The notes beneath the pieces are model-generated. The model was given only the letters and a program-made list of their open reading frames with translations, made no database searches and had not been told where the DNA came from. A program made the translations under genes and the position numbers. Positions 1 to 7,772 of a stretch of DNA of 32,410 bases are shown here, piece after piece; the first letter of the stretch is position 1, and every line of letters begins with the position of its first letter. This stretch comes from an uncultured Alsobacter sp. (lineage in GTDB: Bacteria > Pseudomonadota > Alphaproteobacteria > Rhizobiales > Beijerinckiaceae). The stretch lies in contig NZ_CAMFHB010000063.1 of assembly GCF_945952055.1 (NCBI RefSeq), positions 1 through 32,410 of the forward strand. Direction: 5' to 3'.

Positions 1-1100
1 TCCCCGGGCAGGCCGACCAGGGCGGCCGCGACGGCATCGCGCCGCACCGGCCCGGCACGCCCGAGGAGGCTCGCGACGACCGGAGCCCAGAGCTGTGGCG
101 CGCCCGCGAAGATCGCCGCCACCGCGGCCGGAGCCTCGCCCGCCAGGCCCGCGGCGGCGAGCAATTGCCGGACGCGGCGCGGACGCAGGGCGGGCGGCAG
201 GCCGTCAGCGTCCCGGTCCGCGAGCGTCTCGGCGGCGAGGGCCGGAAACGCCTTCGCCGCCTCGCCCCGCGTGGCGAGCCAGTCGGCGACGATCGCCTCC
301 TCGCTCGCGCCGTGCCCCGGTCCGTCCAGGGAGAGCGCGAAGAGTGACGCATTGGACGCCGCCGGCGCGAAGGGGGCCTCGCCTGGCACCGCAAGGCCGT
401 GGGCCGCCACGAAGCGACGCCGCTGCGCCGCGAGCAGCGGCAGCATGCCGAGCCGCGTCCAGCCCTCGGGCAGGCGCCATCCGGCCGCCTCGGCCGCATC
501 GGCGAGCGCCAGCACGCGCGAACCCGCACGGCCGGCCGCCCAGGCCGAAGCCTCCGCGAGCAGCGCCGTGGCTCTCTCCCCGGCACGCTCGACGTCGTCG
601 AGAACGAGCAGAACCGGCTCGTCCCCGGGCGCACCGGTGCCGTCGCGCGCCATCACCTGCGCCAGCGTGGCGCCCGGTTCCGCGCTCAGCAGGACGGGGA
701 GGGGCCAGGGGCCGGGCCATGCCTCCGGCAGGGCGTCGCCGAGGTCGTTGCGGGCGATCGGCCCGGCGTCCGGCCACGCGCCGGCAAGCCTGGCCTGCGC
801 CAGCGTCTGGGCCAGGTGGCGGGCCAGCGTGGTTCGCCCGCTGCCGGCCTCGCCGGTCAGCAGCAGGGCCGGCGTTTCCTGGACCATCTCCGCCACGGTG
901 AAATGCACGGGGGGCTGCGGCACGGCGTCGGCGGCGAGCTTGCGCAGGCCCTTGGCCGCCTTGTCCTCGTGCGTCCAGGCCACGATGCGCGGGATCGGGC
1001 CGTCGGCCAGGCGGACGAGGGCGCGCCCGTCGGCGGCGGTCAGCAGCGGTTCGCCGGACAGCCGGGCGACGATCCTCCGGCAGGCCTCCTCGGCGGACAT
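1..1100 (-). CDS. P-loop NTPase of unrecognised family, 3' end cut by window edge
   Basis: The frame is open from an ATG at 1100 to the left edge (366 codons) with no stop, so the C-terminus is missing. A Walker A-like loop, GEAGSGRT, lies at residues 83-90 and has Arg89 where Lys is normal. A Walker B-like strand, LLVLDDVE, ends in Asp168-Asp169. The layout (short N-terminal region, P-loop, hydrophobic strand ending in acidic residues, then a long Ala/Leu-rich helical part) recalls STAND or AAA-type signalling NTPases, but I recognise no specific family. It begins 10 bp after the VOC gene, with GAGG about nine bases before the ATG, so it is probably the last or near-last gene of the peptide-transporter operon. 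Function unknown; the NTPase assignment rests on the two motifs only. Confidence 0.7.
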   Translation of the reverse strand, partial: MSAEEACRRIVARLSGEPLLTAADGRALVRLADGPIPRIVAWTHEDKAAKGLRKLAADAVPQPPVHFTVAEMVQETPALLLTGEAGSGRTTLARHLAQTLAQARLAGAWPDAGPIARNDLGDALPEAWPGPWPLPVLLSAEPGATLAQVMARDGTGAPGDEPVLLVLDDVERAGERATALLAEASAWAAGRAGSRVLALADAAEAAGWRLPEGWTRLGMLPLLAAQRRRFVAAHGLAVPGEAPFAPAASNASLFALSLDGPGHGASEEAIVADWLATRGEAAKAFPALAAETLADRDADGLPPALRPRRVRQLLAAAGLAGEAPAAVAAIFAGAPQLWAPVVASLLGRAGPVRRDAVAAALVGLPG

Positions 1101-1110
1101 CGGCGGCGCC

Positions 1111-1494
1111 TCAGCGAAACAGCGCCGCCACGGCCGGATCGTGAAAGCGCTGGATTTCCAGGGCGTAGCCGGCCGGATCCTCGAAGAAGAAGTGGTCGCA
1201 ATAGGTGCCCTTGCGCAGCTCCGTCAGCTTGGGCACGCCGATCCTGGAGAGCCGCGCGTGCCATCCCTCGACGTCCTCGGCCACGATGGTCAGGAGCGCC
1301 GCGTTCTTCTCCTGGTGTCGAAGGTGGCCCTTGTTGCCGTCGACGATGCCGAAATAGCAGTTCGGGGCCAGGCGGTAGATCTTGGCGAGGCCCTGGTCGA
1401 GCACCAGCTCGAAGCCCAGCGTCTCCTCGTAGAAGGGCGCCACCGCGGCGATGTCGGGGTAATAGAAGAAGGTGATGCCGTAGTCGCGGGTCAT
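1111..1494 (-). CDS. VOC (glyoxalase/bleomycin resistance) superfamily protein
   Basis: This 127-residue protein starts at the ATG at 1494; the frame is open further upstream, but that part overlaps the preceding gene. It opens with a beta strand and the phrase FYEETLGFELV, typical of a VOC module, and closes with DHFFFEDPAGYALEIQRF, where the His and the later Glu sit where VOC proteins bind metal. One module of about 125 residues is the usual single-domain size, so it should dimerise. The family covers glyoxalases, dioxygenases, thiol transferases and antibiotic-binding proteins, and nothing here fixes the substrate. It lies 22 bp after the signal-less binding protein and 10 bp before the NTPase gene, so it is probably co-transcribed with the transporter. 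Confidence 0.85.
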   Translation of the reverse strand: MTRDYGITFFYYPDIAAVAPFYEETLGFELVLDQGLAKIYRLAPNCYFGIVDGNKGHLRHQEKNAALLTIVAEDVEGWHARLSRIGVPKLTELRKGTYCDHFFFEDPAGYALEIQRFHDPAVAALFR

Positions 1495-1516
1495 GGGATC
1501 CTCGAGGGTCGTTGGG

Positions 1517-2902
1517 TCAGCCGCCGATGACGAGCGTGCCCTTGCAGTCGATGGAGAGGCCGCCGAGGCCCGGGCGCATGCCCAGCACCTCGACGGGATG
1601 CAGCAGGTAGAGCCATGGCGGGTCCTCGTTGAGGCGCTCCAGGCACCGGGCATAGGCCCGCTCGCGGTCGGCGTCCGGCACGGCCGCGTTGGCCGTTGCG
1701 ATGAGGGCCTCGGCCCGCGCGTCGTCGTAGCCCTGCCACCAGACGGCCTTGTGCCGGCTCGTGATCTTGTCGTCGAGCACGCGGAACGTGCTTTGCGGCG
1801 ATGAGTCGAAGATCGCCAGGTCGCCGATCCGCTTGGCCCCGATCTGGCGGGCGTAGTCAGGCCGGTCGAGCACGAGATCGGTCTGCACCGTGAAGCCGAC
1901 GTTCGCGAGGCTTTCCGCCACGAAGGCGCTGATGGCGGGCGAGCGCTCCGGCATGTGGGTGGGCGTGCGCAGCGTCAGGGTGCCCGGCCCGCCGGCCCGG
2001 TCGAGGAGCGCCCGGGCCCGGTCCGGATCGTGCGGGATCGGCGCGACCCGGGCCCGGCCCATGCCGAGATGGAAGGGGCTCACGATGGTCGCGGCGGGGA
2101 TCGCGAGGCCGTCGAAGACGTCGCGGATCAGCCGGTCCTTGTCGACCGCGAGATTGGCCGCAAGCCTCGCCTCCGCCGAGCGAAAAACGCCCTGGCTGCA
2201 GTTCAGGTAGAACATCACCGACAACGTGTTCGCGCTGCGGCTCCAGGCGATGTCGGGGCTGAAGGCCAGCGGCCCCTCGACCCGCTCGAGGTTGAGCGCC
2301 GCATCGGCGCCGCCGCCCCTCAGCATGGCGAGCCGGGCCTCGGCCTTCGGCTCGCACAGCGCCACGATCCGTTCGGGCCCTGCGCCGGACAGGCGCGCGA
2401 GCTCGGCCCGCGCGTTGGGCGCGTAGGCCGTCACCCGATAGGGCCCGGTGCCGAGCAGCGGCTCGTCGGCCTCGGTGAGGCGACACGGGTAGAACTCGCA
2501 GAAGATGTCGAGGATGTCGGCGAAGGGCTCCGGGTTCGTCACCACGAGCGTCGAGTCGTCCGGCGCGCTGACGACCGCGTCGCGCAGGTAGCGCGCGTAT
2601 GACCACTTCATGCCGAAGGTGTCCACGGATTCGCGGATCGCGTCGACGAAGGCCACGGCGTCGCCTGCCACGAAGGGCCGCCCGTCGTGGAAGCGGGCGC
2701 CTTCGCGCACCTTGAAGGTCCAGACCCGGCCGCCGTCCGTCGCGCTCCAGGAGGCGAGCAGCGCGGGGCGGGCGAAGCCGCGGTCCCACCGCAGGAGCGG
2801 CTCCAGCACGAGGTTCTTGAGCGTCAGAACGCTGGTGTCGTCGGTGACGCGCGTCGGCGGCAGGAAAGCGACCTTTTCCAGCGCGATGGTGAGCGTGGTC
2901 AT
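1517..2902 (-). CDS. Peptide-type (family 5) solute-binding protein homologue without signal peptide
   Basis: The 461-residue product has the family 5 extracellular solute-binding fold: an N-terminal strand and an LEPLLRWD segment, then GGRVWTFKVREGARFHDGRPF, the hallmark of DppA/OppA relatives, then LGTGPYRV. It has no signal sequence; the protein starts directly at what would be the mature domain. No upstream extension is possible, because the stop codon of the permease gene lies in this same frame two codons before the ATG (TGA GCC CTC ATG). As read, it must stay in the cytoplasm unless another route exports it. It is the fourth gene of the transporter operon, after binding protein, permease B and permease C. 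It may act as a cytosolic ligand sensor, or be a paralogue that lost export; both are inferences. Confidence 0.85.
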   Translation of the reverse strand: MTTLTIALEKVAFLPPTRVTDDTSVLTLKNLVLEPLLRWDRGFARPALLASWSATDGGRVWTFKVREGARFHDGRPFVAGDAVAFVDAIRESVDTFGMKWSYARYLRDAVVSAPDDSTLVVTNPEPFADILDIFCEFYPCRLTEADEPLLGTGPYRVTAYAPNARAELARLSGAGPERIVALCEPKAEARLAMLRGGGADAALNLERVEGPLAFSPDIAWSRSANTLSVMFYLNCSQGVFRSAEARLAANLAVDKDRLIRDVFDGLAIPAATIVSPFHLGMGRARVAPIPHDPDRARALLDRAGGPGTLTLRTPTHMPERSPAISAFVAESLANVGFTVQTDLVLDRPDYARQIGAKRIGDLAIFDSSPQSTFRVLDDKITSRHKAVWWQGYDDARAEALIATANAAVPDADRERAYARCLERLNEDPPWLYLLHPVEVLGMRPGLGGLSIDCKGTLVIGG

Positions 2903-2908
2903 GAGGGC

Positions 2909-3748
2909 TCAGTCCCGTTCGGCCCGGCGGCGCGGATCGAGCCAGTCGGCGAGACCGTCGCCGACGAGGTTGATGGCCAGCACCGCCAGCAGGATCGCTC
3001 CGCCCGGTGCCAGCGCCACCCACGGCGCGCTGCGGACATAGTCGAGGTTCAAGGACACGTCGGCCCCCCATTCGGGTGCGGGCGGCTGCGCGCCGAGGCC
3101 GAGGAAGCCCAGGCTCGCCGTCTGCAGGATGGCACTGCCGAGCGACAGCGTCGACTGGACGAGGAGCGGACCGACGCCGTTGGCCAGCACGTAGCGGGTA
3201 AGGATGCGACCGCGCGTCAGCCCGAGCGTCACGGCGGCCTCGACATAGGGGCGCGAGGCGATGGCGACGGCCTGCCCGCGCGCCACGCGGGCGAATTGCG
3301 GGGCGAGCGTGATGGCCACCGCCAGCATGGCGTTCTGCAGGCTTGGCCCGAAGGCCGCCGCCAGCGCCGTGGCGAGCACCAGTCCGGGGAAGGACAACAT
3401 GGCGTCGACGACGCGCATGATGACCGCGTCCACCCAGCCGCCCGCATAGCCCGCCAGCGTGCCGAGCGGCACGCCGACGAGGAAGGCGAGCGCCACGACG
3501 CCGAGCCCGATCGCCAGCGTCACCTGCCCGCCATAGAGCACCCGGGTCGCCACGTCGCGGCCGAACGCGTCGGTGCCGAGCCAATGCGTCGGCCCGGGCG
3601 GGGCGAGCTTGTGCAGGATGTCGAGGCGCGTCGGCGTGTAGGGCGAGAGCCACGGCACGAGCGCCGAGCCGATGGCGAGCGCCAGAAGCAGCACGAGGCC
3701 GGCGAGGGCGAGCGGGTTGGCCCGCAGGAAGGCGACCGCGTCCTTCAC
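2909..3748 (-). CDS. ABC transporter permease, DppC/OppC/GsiD type
   Basis: This 279-residue inner-membrane permease belongs to the peptide/nickel/glutathione importer class. The N-terminus has one membrane segment (about residues 12-32) and then the family phrase HWLGTDAFGRDV, typical of DppC. A run of hydrophobic segments follows. The cytoplasmic EAA loop, YVEAAVTLGLTRGRILTRYV, near residues 168-187 contacts the ATPase, and the GFLGLGAQPPAPEWG segment is typical of the C-terminal half. It overlaps permease B by 4 bp (ATGA-type overlap at 3745-3748), so the two are translationally coupled. Its stop codon is in frame with the next gene. It should pair with permease B and the fused ATPase at 7773-9587. 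Confidence 0.94.
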   Translation of the reverse strand: MKDAVAFLRANPLALAGLVLLLALAIGSALVPWLSPYTPTRLDILHKLAPPGPTHWLGTDAFGRDVATRVLYGGQVTLAIGLGVVALAFLVGVPLGTLAGYAGGWVDAVIMRVVDAMLSFPGLVLATALAAAFGPSLQNAMLAVAITLAPQFARVARGQAVAIASRPYVEAAVTLGLTRGRILTRYVLANGVGPLLVQSTLSLGSAILQTASLGFLGLGAQPPAPEWGADVSLNLDYVRSAPWVALAPGGAILLAVLAINLVGDGLADWLDPRRRAERD

Positions 3749-4758
3749 GAGGCCACCTTGCGGCGGATGCGCGGGTCGAGCAGCGCGTGCAGGATGTCGA
3801 CGACGATCGAGCTCGCCACGAAGATAAGGGCGAAGAGCAGCGTCGTGCCCTGGATGACGGGGTAGTCGCGGTTGCGGATCGCCTCGAACATGTAGCGGCC
3901 GATGCCCGGCCAGGCGAAGATCGTCTCGGTGAGCACCGCGCCACCGAGCATCTCGGCGAACTTCAGCCCGACGACGGTGATCGCCGGCAGCAGCGCGTTG
4001 CGCAGCCCGTGGCCATAGACGACCTCGGCCCGCGTCAGCCCCTTGGCACGTGCCGTGCGGATGAAGTCCTCGCCGAGCGTCTCCATCAGAGCGTTGCGCA
4101 CGAACCGCCCCAGCGTCGCGGCGAGGAAGGCGGCGAGCACGGTGGCGGGCAGGATCACGTGGGCGAGGCCGTCGAGGAAGGCCCTCGGGTTGCCGGCCAG
4201 GAGGCTGTCCAGGAGCGCGAATCCGGTCGCGCCGGCGCCCGTCGCGAACGGGCTGGCGCGGCCCGACACCGGCAGCCAGCCGAGCCAGACGGAGAAGACG
4301 AGCTGCAGGATCAGCGCCAGCAGGAAGGCCGGCACGGAGACCCCGACCAGCGAGCCCACCCGCAGCGCGTGGTCGAGCGCCGAGTTCGGCCGCGTCGCCG
4401 AGACCACGCCGAGCGGAATGCCCACCAGGATGGCGCCGATCAGCGCCACGAACGCGAGTTCGAGCGTGGCGGGCAGGCGCGAGAGGAGCTCCCTCGCCAC
4501 CGGCAGGCCGCTCTTCAGCGACTGGCCGAGATCGCCCTGCGCGAGCCCGCCGAGATAGGACACGAACTGCAGGGGCAGCGACTTGTCGAGGTCGAGCTGC
4601 AGCCGCAGCGCGGAAATCTGCTGCTGCGTCGCGCCGGGCCCGAGCAGCGTCACCGCCGGATCGCCCGGGATGAGACGCACCAGCGAAAACACGATCACGA
4701 GCACCAGCGCCAGCACCGGCACCATGGCCAGCAGCCGGCGGATGAGGAAGGCGGTCAT
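3745..4758 (-). CDS. ABC transporter permease, DppB/OppB/GsiC type
   Basis: The 337-residue protein has the DppB layout: a first membrane helix near residues 9-30 followed by LIPGDPAVTLLGPGAT, the long periplasmic loop with LGLAQGDLGQSL-like sequence, then about five more helices. The EAA loop, IRTARAKGLTRAEVVYGHGL, lies in the last third. Its length matches the family. It forms the import channel with the OppC-type subunit, whose start overlaps its stop. The gene is separated from the upstream binding-protein gene by 193 bp that contain a palindromic repeat (4809-4896), so its message level may be lower than that of the binding protein. No strong Shine-Dalgarno sequence is visible before the ATG at 4758. 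Confidence 0.94.
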   Translation of the reverse strand: MTAFLIRRLLAMVPVLALVLVIVFSLVRLIPGDPAVTLLGPGATQQQISALRLQLDLDKSLPLQFVSYLGGLAQGDLGQSLKSGLPVARELLSRLPATLELAFVALIGAILVGIPLGVVSATRPNSALDHALRVGSLVGVSVPAFLLALILQLVFSVWLGWLPVSGRASPFATGAGATGFALLDSLLAGNPRAFLDGLAHVILPATVLAAFLAATLGRFVRNALMETLGEDFIRTARAKGLTRAEVVYGHGLRNALLPAITVVGLKFAEMLGGAVLTETIFAWPGIGRYMFEAIRNRDYPVIQGTTLLFALIFVASSIVVDILHALLDPRIRRKVAS

Positions 4759-4808
4759 GGGGAGGGGACCTGCCGAAACGCCCAGTCCTTCAGCCTTGCC
4801 CTCTCAGC

Positions 4809-4896
4809 CGTCATGGCCGGGCCTGGCCCGGCCATCCACGACTTTGTCTGGGCCGTCCCGAAGTCGTGGATGCCCGGGCCAGGCCCGGGCATGACG
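4809..4896. repeat. Palindromic intergenic element, full copy A
   Basis: An 88-bp element starts CGTCATGGCC and ends GGGCATGACG. Each end forms its own GC hairpin (GGCCGGG..CCCGGCC on the left, GCCCGGG..CCCGGGC on the right), and the inner arms CCACGACTT and AAGTCGTGG can pair with each other across a 17-nt spacer. It is thus two inverted copies of one roughly 35-nt unit. Near-identical elements lie at 6707-6796 and 9611-9695, with a half copy at 16777-16807. This copy sits inside the transporter operon between the binding-protein and permease genes, a classic position for REP-like elements that protect the upstream message from 3' decay. Confidence 0.88.
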
Positions 4897-4951
4897 CGCT
4901 GAGGGGGAGCGACCAGCCTTCGATACGGGCGACTGAGGGGGCGGCGAAGCC

Positions 4952-6514
4952 TCACTGCTTCGACACGCTCCAGTACTCGTTCAGCGGCGGGGCGCTGTTG
5001 ACGACGAGGCCCTTCACGTTGGAGCGGGCGAACACGATCAGCTTGGGGCTGAACAGGTAGGCGCCCGGCACGCGCTTCACGATCTCTTCCTGGATCTGGA
5101 AATAGAGCTGCTTGCGCGCCTCGGTGTCGGCCGTCTGCTGGGCCTTGGTGATCAGGCCGTCGAGCATCGCGTCCTTCGGCATGCGGAAGGTCATCGCCGT
5201 CGCGGCGAGGTCGGAGAGGTAGCCGATCGTGATGTGCGCGTCGGGGTCGTTGTACCAGGGCTGGCGGCCATCGAGCGCGACGTCGAACTGGCCCGAGGTC
5301 TGCAGCGCGCGCAGCGCCGGGAACTCGGTCTGCTGGATCGTGGCCTTCACGCCGATGTCGGCGAGGTTGGCCTGCACGAAGGTGGCCACCGCGCCCCACA
5401 GCGCGCCCTGGAAGCTGTAGAGCTTCAGGTCGAGCTTGGCGGGGTCGACGCCGGCCTCGGCGAGCAGCGCCTTGGCCTTCTTCGGATCGTAGTTCGGGGC
5501 GAGATCCTTGACCTTCGGGTTGAAGGCCCAGTTGTTGCTCGTCAGCGGCCCGTAGACGCGCTCGGCCGTGCCGCCGAAGATGCCCGACAGCAGGCCGTCA
5601 TAGTCGATGGCATGGGCGATGGCGCGCCGCACGCGGACGTCCGTGAAGGGACCCTCGGTCTTGTTGTTGTTGAACTCGAGCTGCCGGATGATCTGGCTCG
5701 GGCTCGTCAGGATGGCGACGTTCGGGTTCTTCGCGAGCGCCGCGACGTCCTCGGCCGCGATGGCCGCGAGCTGGCCGCCCTGCTGCACCACGTCCACGCC
5801 GCCGCTCTCGATCTCGAGGCGACGGGTGGAGGCCGCCGGGATCACCCGGAAGACGAGGCGGGAGAGCTTCGGCGCCCCCCGGAAATAGGACGGGTTGGCC
5901 TCCAGCACGACCTCGGTGTCGGCCTTGTAGCTCTTGAAGACGAACGGCCCGGTCCCGACCGGGTTGGTCGCGAACTTGTCGCCCGACGCCTTCGCCGCGG
6001 TCGGGCTGACGATGGCCGACTGCGGCTGCGCCAGGATCGACAGGAAGGCGGGATAGGGATCCGAAAGCGTGATGCGCACGCCGGTCGGCGAGGTGACGGC
6101 GATCTCCTTGATGAGATTGAAGGTCGCCTGGACGTAGGGATTGGTCGTCTTCGTGCGCTCGAGCGAGAACTTCACGGCCTCGGCGTCGAAGGGCGTGCCG
6201 TCGTGGAACTTCACGCCCTCGCGCAACGTGAAGTCGAACACCTTGCCGTCGGGCGACACCGTCCAGGCGGTGGCGAGGCGGCCTTCGAGCTTGCCGAACT
6301 CCGGCGGCGTCCAGGCCACCAGCGTGTCGAACACGTTGAGGATCACCTCGCTGCCGATCGGCTCGGCGCGGTTCGTCCCGGGCTCGAGGTTGACCGGGTC
6401 GGAAGGCACCGCGACGACCAGTGTCTTGGCCCGGTCGGCGTCCTGCGCGAGAGCCGCGCCGGAGAGCAGCGGCACGGCCACGAAGGCCGCCAGGATGTGG
6501 GTCGTCAGGCGCAT
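4952..6514 (-). CDS. Secreted family 5 solute-binding protein of a peptide-type ABC importer
   Basis: This 520-residue periplasmic binding protein starts MRLTTHILAAFVAVPLL and has a standard Sec signal peptide cleaved after ALAQ or ALA near residue 23. The mature part begins KTLVVAVPSDPVNLEP and contains the family 5 hallmark DFTLREGVKFHDGTPFDAE, the VGTGPFVFKSY segment and the PNYDPKKAKALLAEAG segment near the C-terminal lobe. AGAGG lies a few bases before the ATG at 6514, so the start is well supported. It is the first gene of the importer operon. The family binds dipeptides, oligopeptides, glutathione, opines or metal chelates; sequence alone does not tell which. Nearby sulfurtransferase and C-S lyase genes make a sulfur-containing ligand plausible. 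Confidence 0.94.
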   Translation of the reverse strand: MRLTTHILAAFVAVPLLSGAALAQDADRAKTLVVAVPSDPVNLEPGTNRAEPIGSEVILNVFDTLVAWTPPEFGKLEGRLATAWTVSPDGKVFDFTLREGVKFHDGTPFDAEAVKFSLERTKTTNPYVQATFNLIKEIAVTSPTGVRITLSDPYPAFLSILAQPQSAIVSPTAAKASGDKFATNPVGTGPFVFKSYKADTEVVLEANPSYFRGAPKLSRLVFRVIPAASTRRLEIESGGVDVVQQGGQLAAIAAEDVAALAKNPNVAILTSPSQIIRQLEFNNNKTEGPFTDVRVRRAIAHAIDYDGLLSGIFGGTAERVYGPLTSNNWAFNPKVKDLAPNYDPKKAKALLAEAGVDPAKLDLKLYSFQGALWGAVATFVQANLADIGVKATIQQTEFPALRALQTSGQFDVALDGRQPWYNDPDAHITIGYLSDLAATAMTFRMPKDAMLDGLITKAQQTADTEARKQLYFQIQEEIVKRVPGAYLFSPKLIVFARSNVKGLVVNSAPPLNEYWSVSKQ

Positions 6515-6561
6515 GGAAAACCTCTCGGGCTTCGGCAGGGGCGGGCTGTGGAAAGCGGTCT

Positions 6562-6570
6562 AATATATCA
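6562..6570 (-). promoter_or_regulatory. Possible extended -10 promoter element for the transporter operon
   Basis: On the minus strand this reads TGATATATT, an extended -10 box (TG-N-TATATT), about 50 bp upstream of the binding-protein ATG. It is the most AT-rich spot in the 330-bp gap at 6515-6844. No convincing -35 hexamer lies 16-18 bp upstream, which an extended -10 can tolerate. The rest of the gap holds a 14-bp palindrome (6674-6687) and a repeat element (6707-6796). Confidence 0.35.
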
Positions 6571-6673
6571 GGCGAACCTTAGCCACGGCGAAGGCGAAGT
6601 AAAGGCCGATCGGACGGCAGGTTGCCTCTTCGAAACGCCTGTTCTCTGGGCAGGACGCCTGGGAGACGATTAT

Positions 6674-6687
6674 TCTCTGGCCAGAGA
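6674..6687. promoter_or_regulatory. Perfect 14-bp palindrome, possible operator
   Basis: TCTCTGGCCAGAGA is a perfect inverted repeat without a spacer, lying about 105 bp upstream of the candidate -10 of the transporter operon. The size suits a dimeric repressor or activator. No regulator gene is adjacent, and I saw no second copy elsewhere in the window. Confidence 0.35.
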
Positions 6688-6706
6688 TGATCCTCCCTCT
6701 CTCCGC

Positions 6707-6796
6707 CGTCTTGGCCGGGCTCCGGCCCGGCCATCCACGACTTGAGGGCGGCCCCGGCAAAGTCGTGGATGCCCGGGCCGAAGCCCGGGCAGGACG
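6707..6796. repeat. Palindromic intergenic element, full copy B
   Basis: A 90-bp copy of the same element as at 4809-4896. It runs from CGTCTTGGCC to GGGCAGGACG, with inner arms CCACGACTT and AAGTCGTGG around a spacer that differs from the other copies. The outer ends carry matched changes (CGTCTTG and CAGGACG in place of CGTCATG and CATGACG). It lies between the sulfurtransferase stop and the start region of the transporter operon. Confidence 0.87.
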
Positions 6797-6844
6797 CACG
6801 AAGGGGGCTCATGAACCGATCAACGTCCCTCTTGCGAGGCCCTC

Positions 6845-7702
6845 TCACCGCGGCTTCGCTCCCACGACCACAGGCCGGCCGGGATCGTGCACCCAGGCCG
6901 ACCACGAGCCCGGATACATGGCGGCCTCCACCCCGATCGAGGCCAGCGCCAGCACCGTGTGGGCGGCGGACATGCCGGCGCCGCAATAGACGCCGACCGG
7001 CCTGCTGCCGTCGGCGCCCAGCGAGCCGTAGAGCTCCCCCAGCGCGAAGGCATCGATGAAGGTGCCGTAGTCGGTGACGTTGTCGGGCGCGGGCGCGCTG
7101 AGGGCGCCGGGGATATGGCCGCGCGGGGGCTGGCCGGCCGGCACGGGGCCGCCGATGTAGTTGGTGCGGATGCGAGCGTCGAGCAGCACCCCGGCCTCGG
7201 CAAAGCGCGCGGCCTCGTCCGGGCCGAATTCGGGAACGTTGCCAGGGGTCAGCACGATATCGCTGGGCGCGGGCCGGCCGGGTTCGGACGCCGTCGGCAG
7301 GCCGGCCTTCTCCCAGGCCCACAGCCCGCCGTCGAGGACGCGCACGTCCTTCAGGCCCGCCCAGCGCAGCACCCACCAGGCGCGCGCGGCGGTCAGGCTG
7401 CGATCGTCGTCGTAGACGATGACGGTGTGATCGTGGGTCAGCCCCCAGCGCCGCGCGGCCGCCTGCAGCGTTTCGATGCGCGGCAGGGGGCGCTGGCCGG
7501 CCTCGGGAGAGGGAGGCGACTGGAAGTCGGTGTAGGCCTCCGCATCGACCGCGCCGGGCACTCGCCGGTCGCGCACCGACGGGCGGCCCGTGTAGTGGTT
7601 GATCGACTGCACCGCGATGACGCGGACGGGCCTCCCGCTTTTCATCAACGCGTCCGCCTCCAGAGGCGTCGGCAGCACGCGCTGGCGGTGAGTGTCCGTC
7701 AT
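6845..7702 (-). CDS. Two-domain sulfurtransferase (rhodanese / 3-mercaptopyruvate sulfurtransferase type)
   Basis: The 285-residue protein has two rhodanese domains. The N-terminal one (about residues 10-140) has VIVYDDDRSLTAARAWW where an active site would lie, so it lacks the catalytic Cys, as is normal. The C-terminal one carries VYCGAGMSAAHTV with Cys240 as the persulfide residue. The loop CGAGMSA is closer to the CGSGVTA of mercaptopyruvate sulfurtransferases than to the CRKGVTA of thiosulfate enzymes. RGHIPGALSAP is the usual domain motif. It would move sulfane sulfur from mercaptopyruvate or thiosulfate to an acceptor. The ATG at 7702 faces the ATPase gene 70 bp away, so the two share a divergent promoter region. 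Confidence 0.9.
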   Translation of the reverse strand: MTDTHRQRVLPTPLEADALMKSGRPVRVIAVQSINHYTGRPSVRDRRVPGAVDAEAYTDFQSPPSPEAGQRPLPRIETLQAAARRWGLTHDHTVIVYDDDRSLTAARAWWVLRWAGLKDVRVLDGGLWAWEKAGLPTASEPGRPAPSDIVLTPGNVPEFGPDEAARFAEAGVLLDARIRTNYIGGPVPAGQPPRGHIPGALSAPAPDNVTDYGTFIDAFALGELYGSLGADGSRPVGVYCGAGMSAAHTVLALASIGVEAAMYPGSWSAWVHDPGRPVVVGAKPR

Positions 7703-7772
7703 GGCTGGTCCCCGGCTTGCAACGCGGGCATGATCGCCCGCCGCCGCAGGTGGTACAACCGGAGAGCCTTGC

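Noticed and set aside
6560-6799. Small minus-strand open frame of 79 codons upstream of the transporter
   Set aside because: Much of it lies within the palindromic repeat element, and no protein-like sequence or ribosome site was seen.
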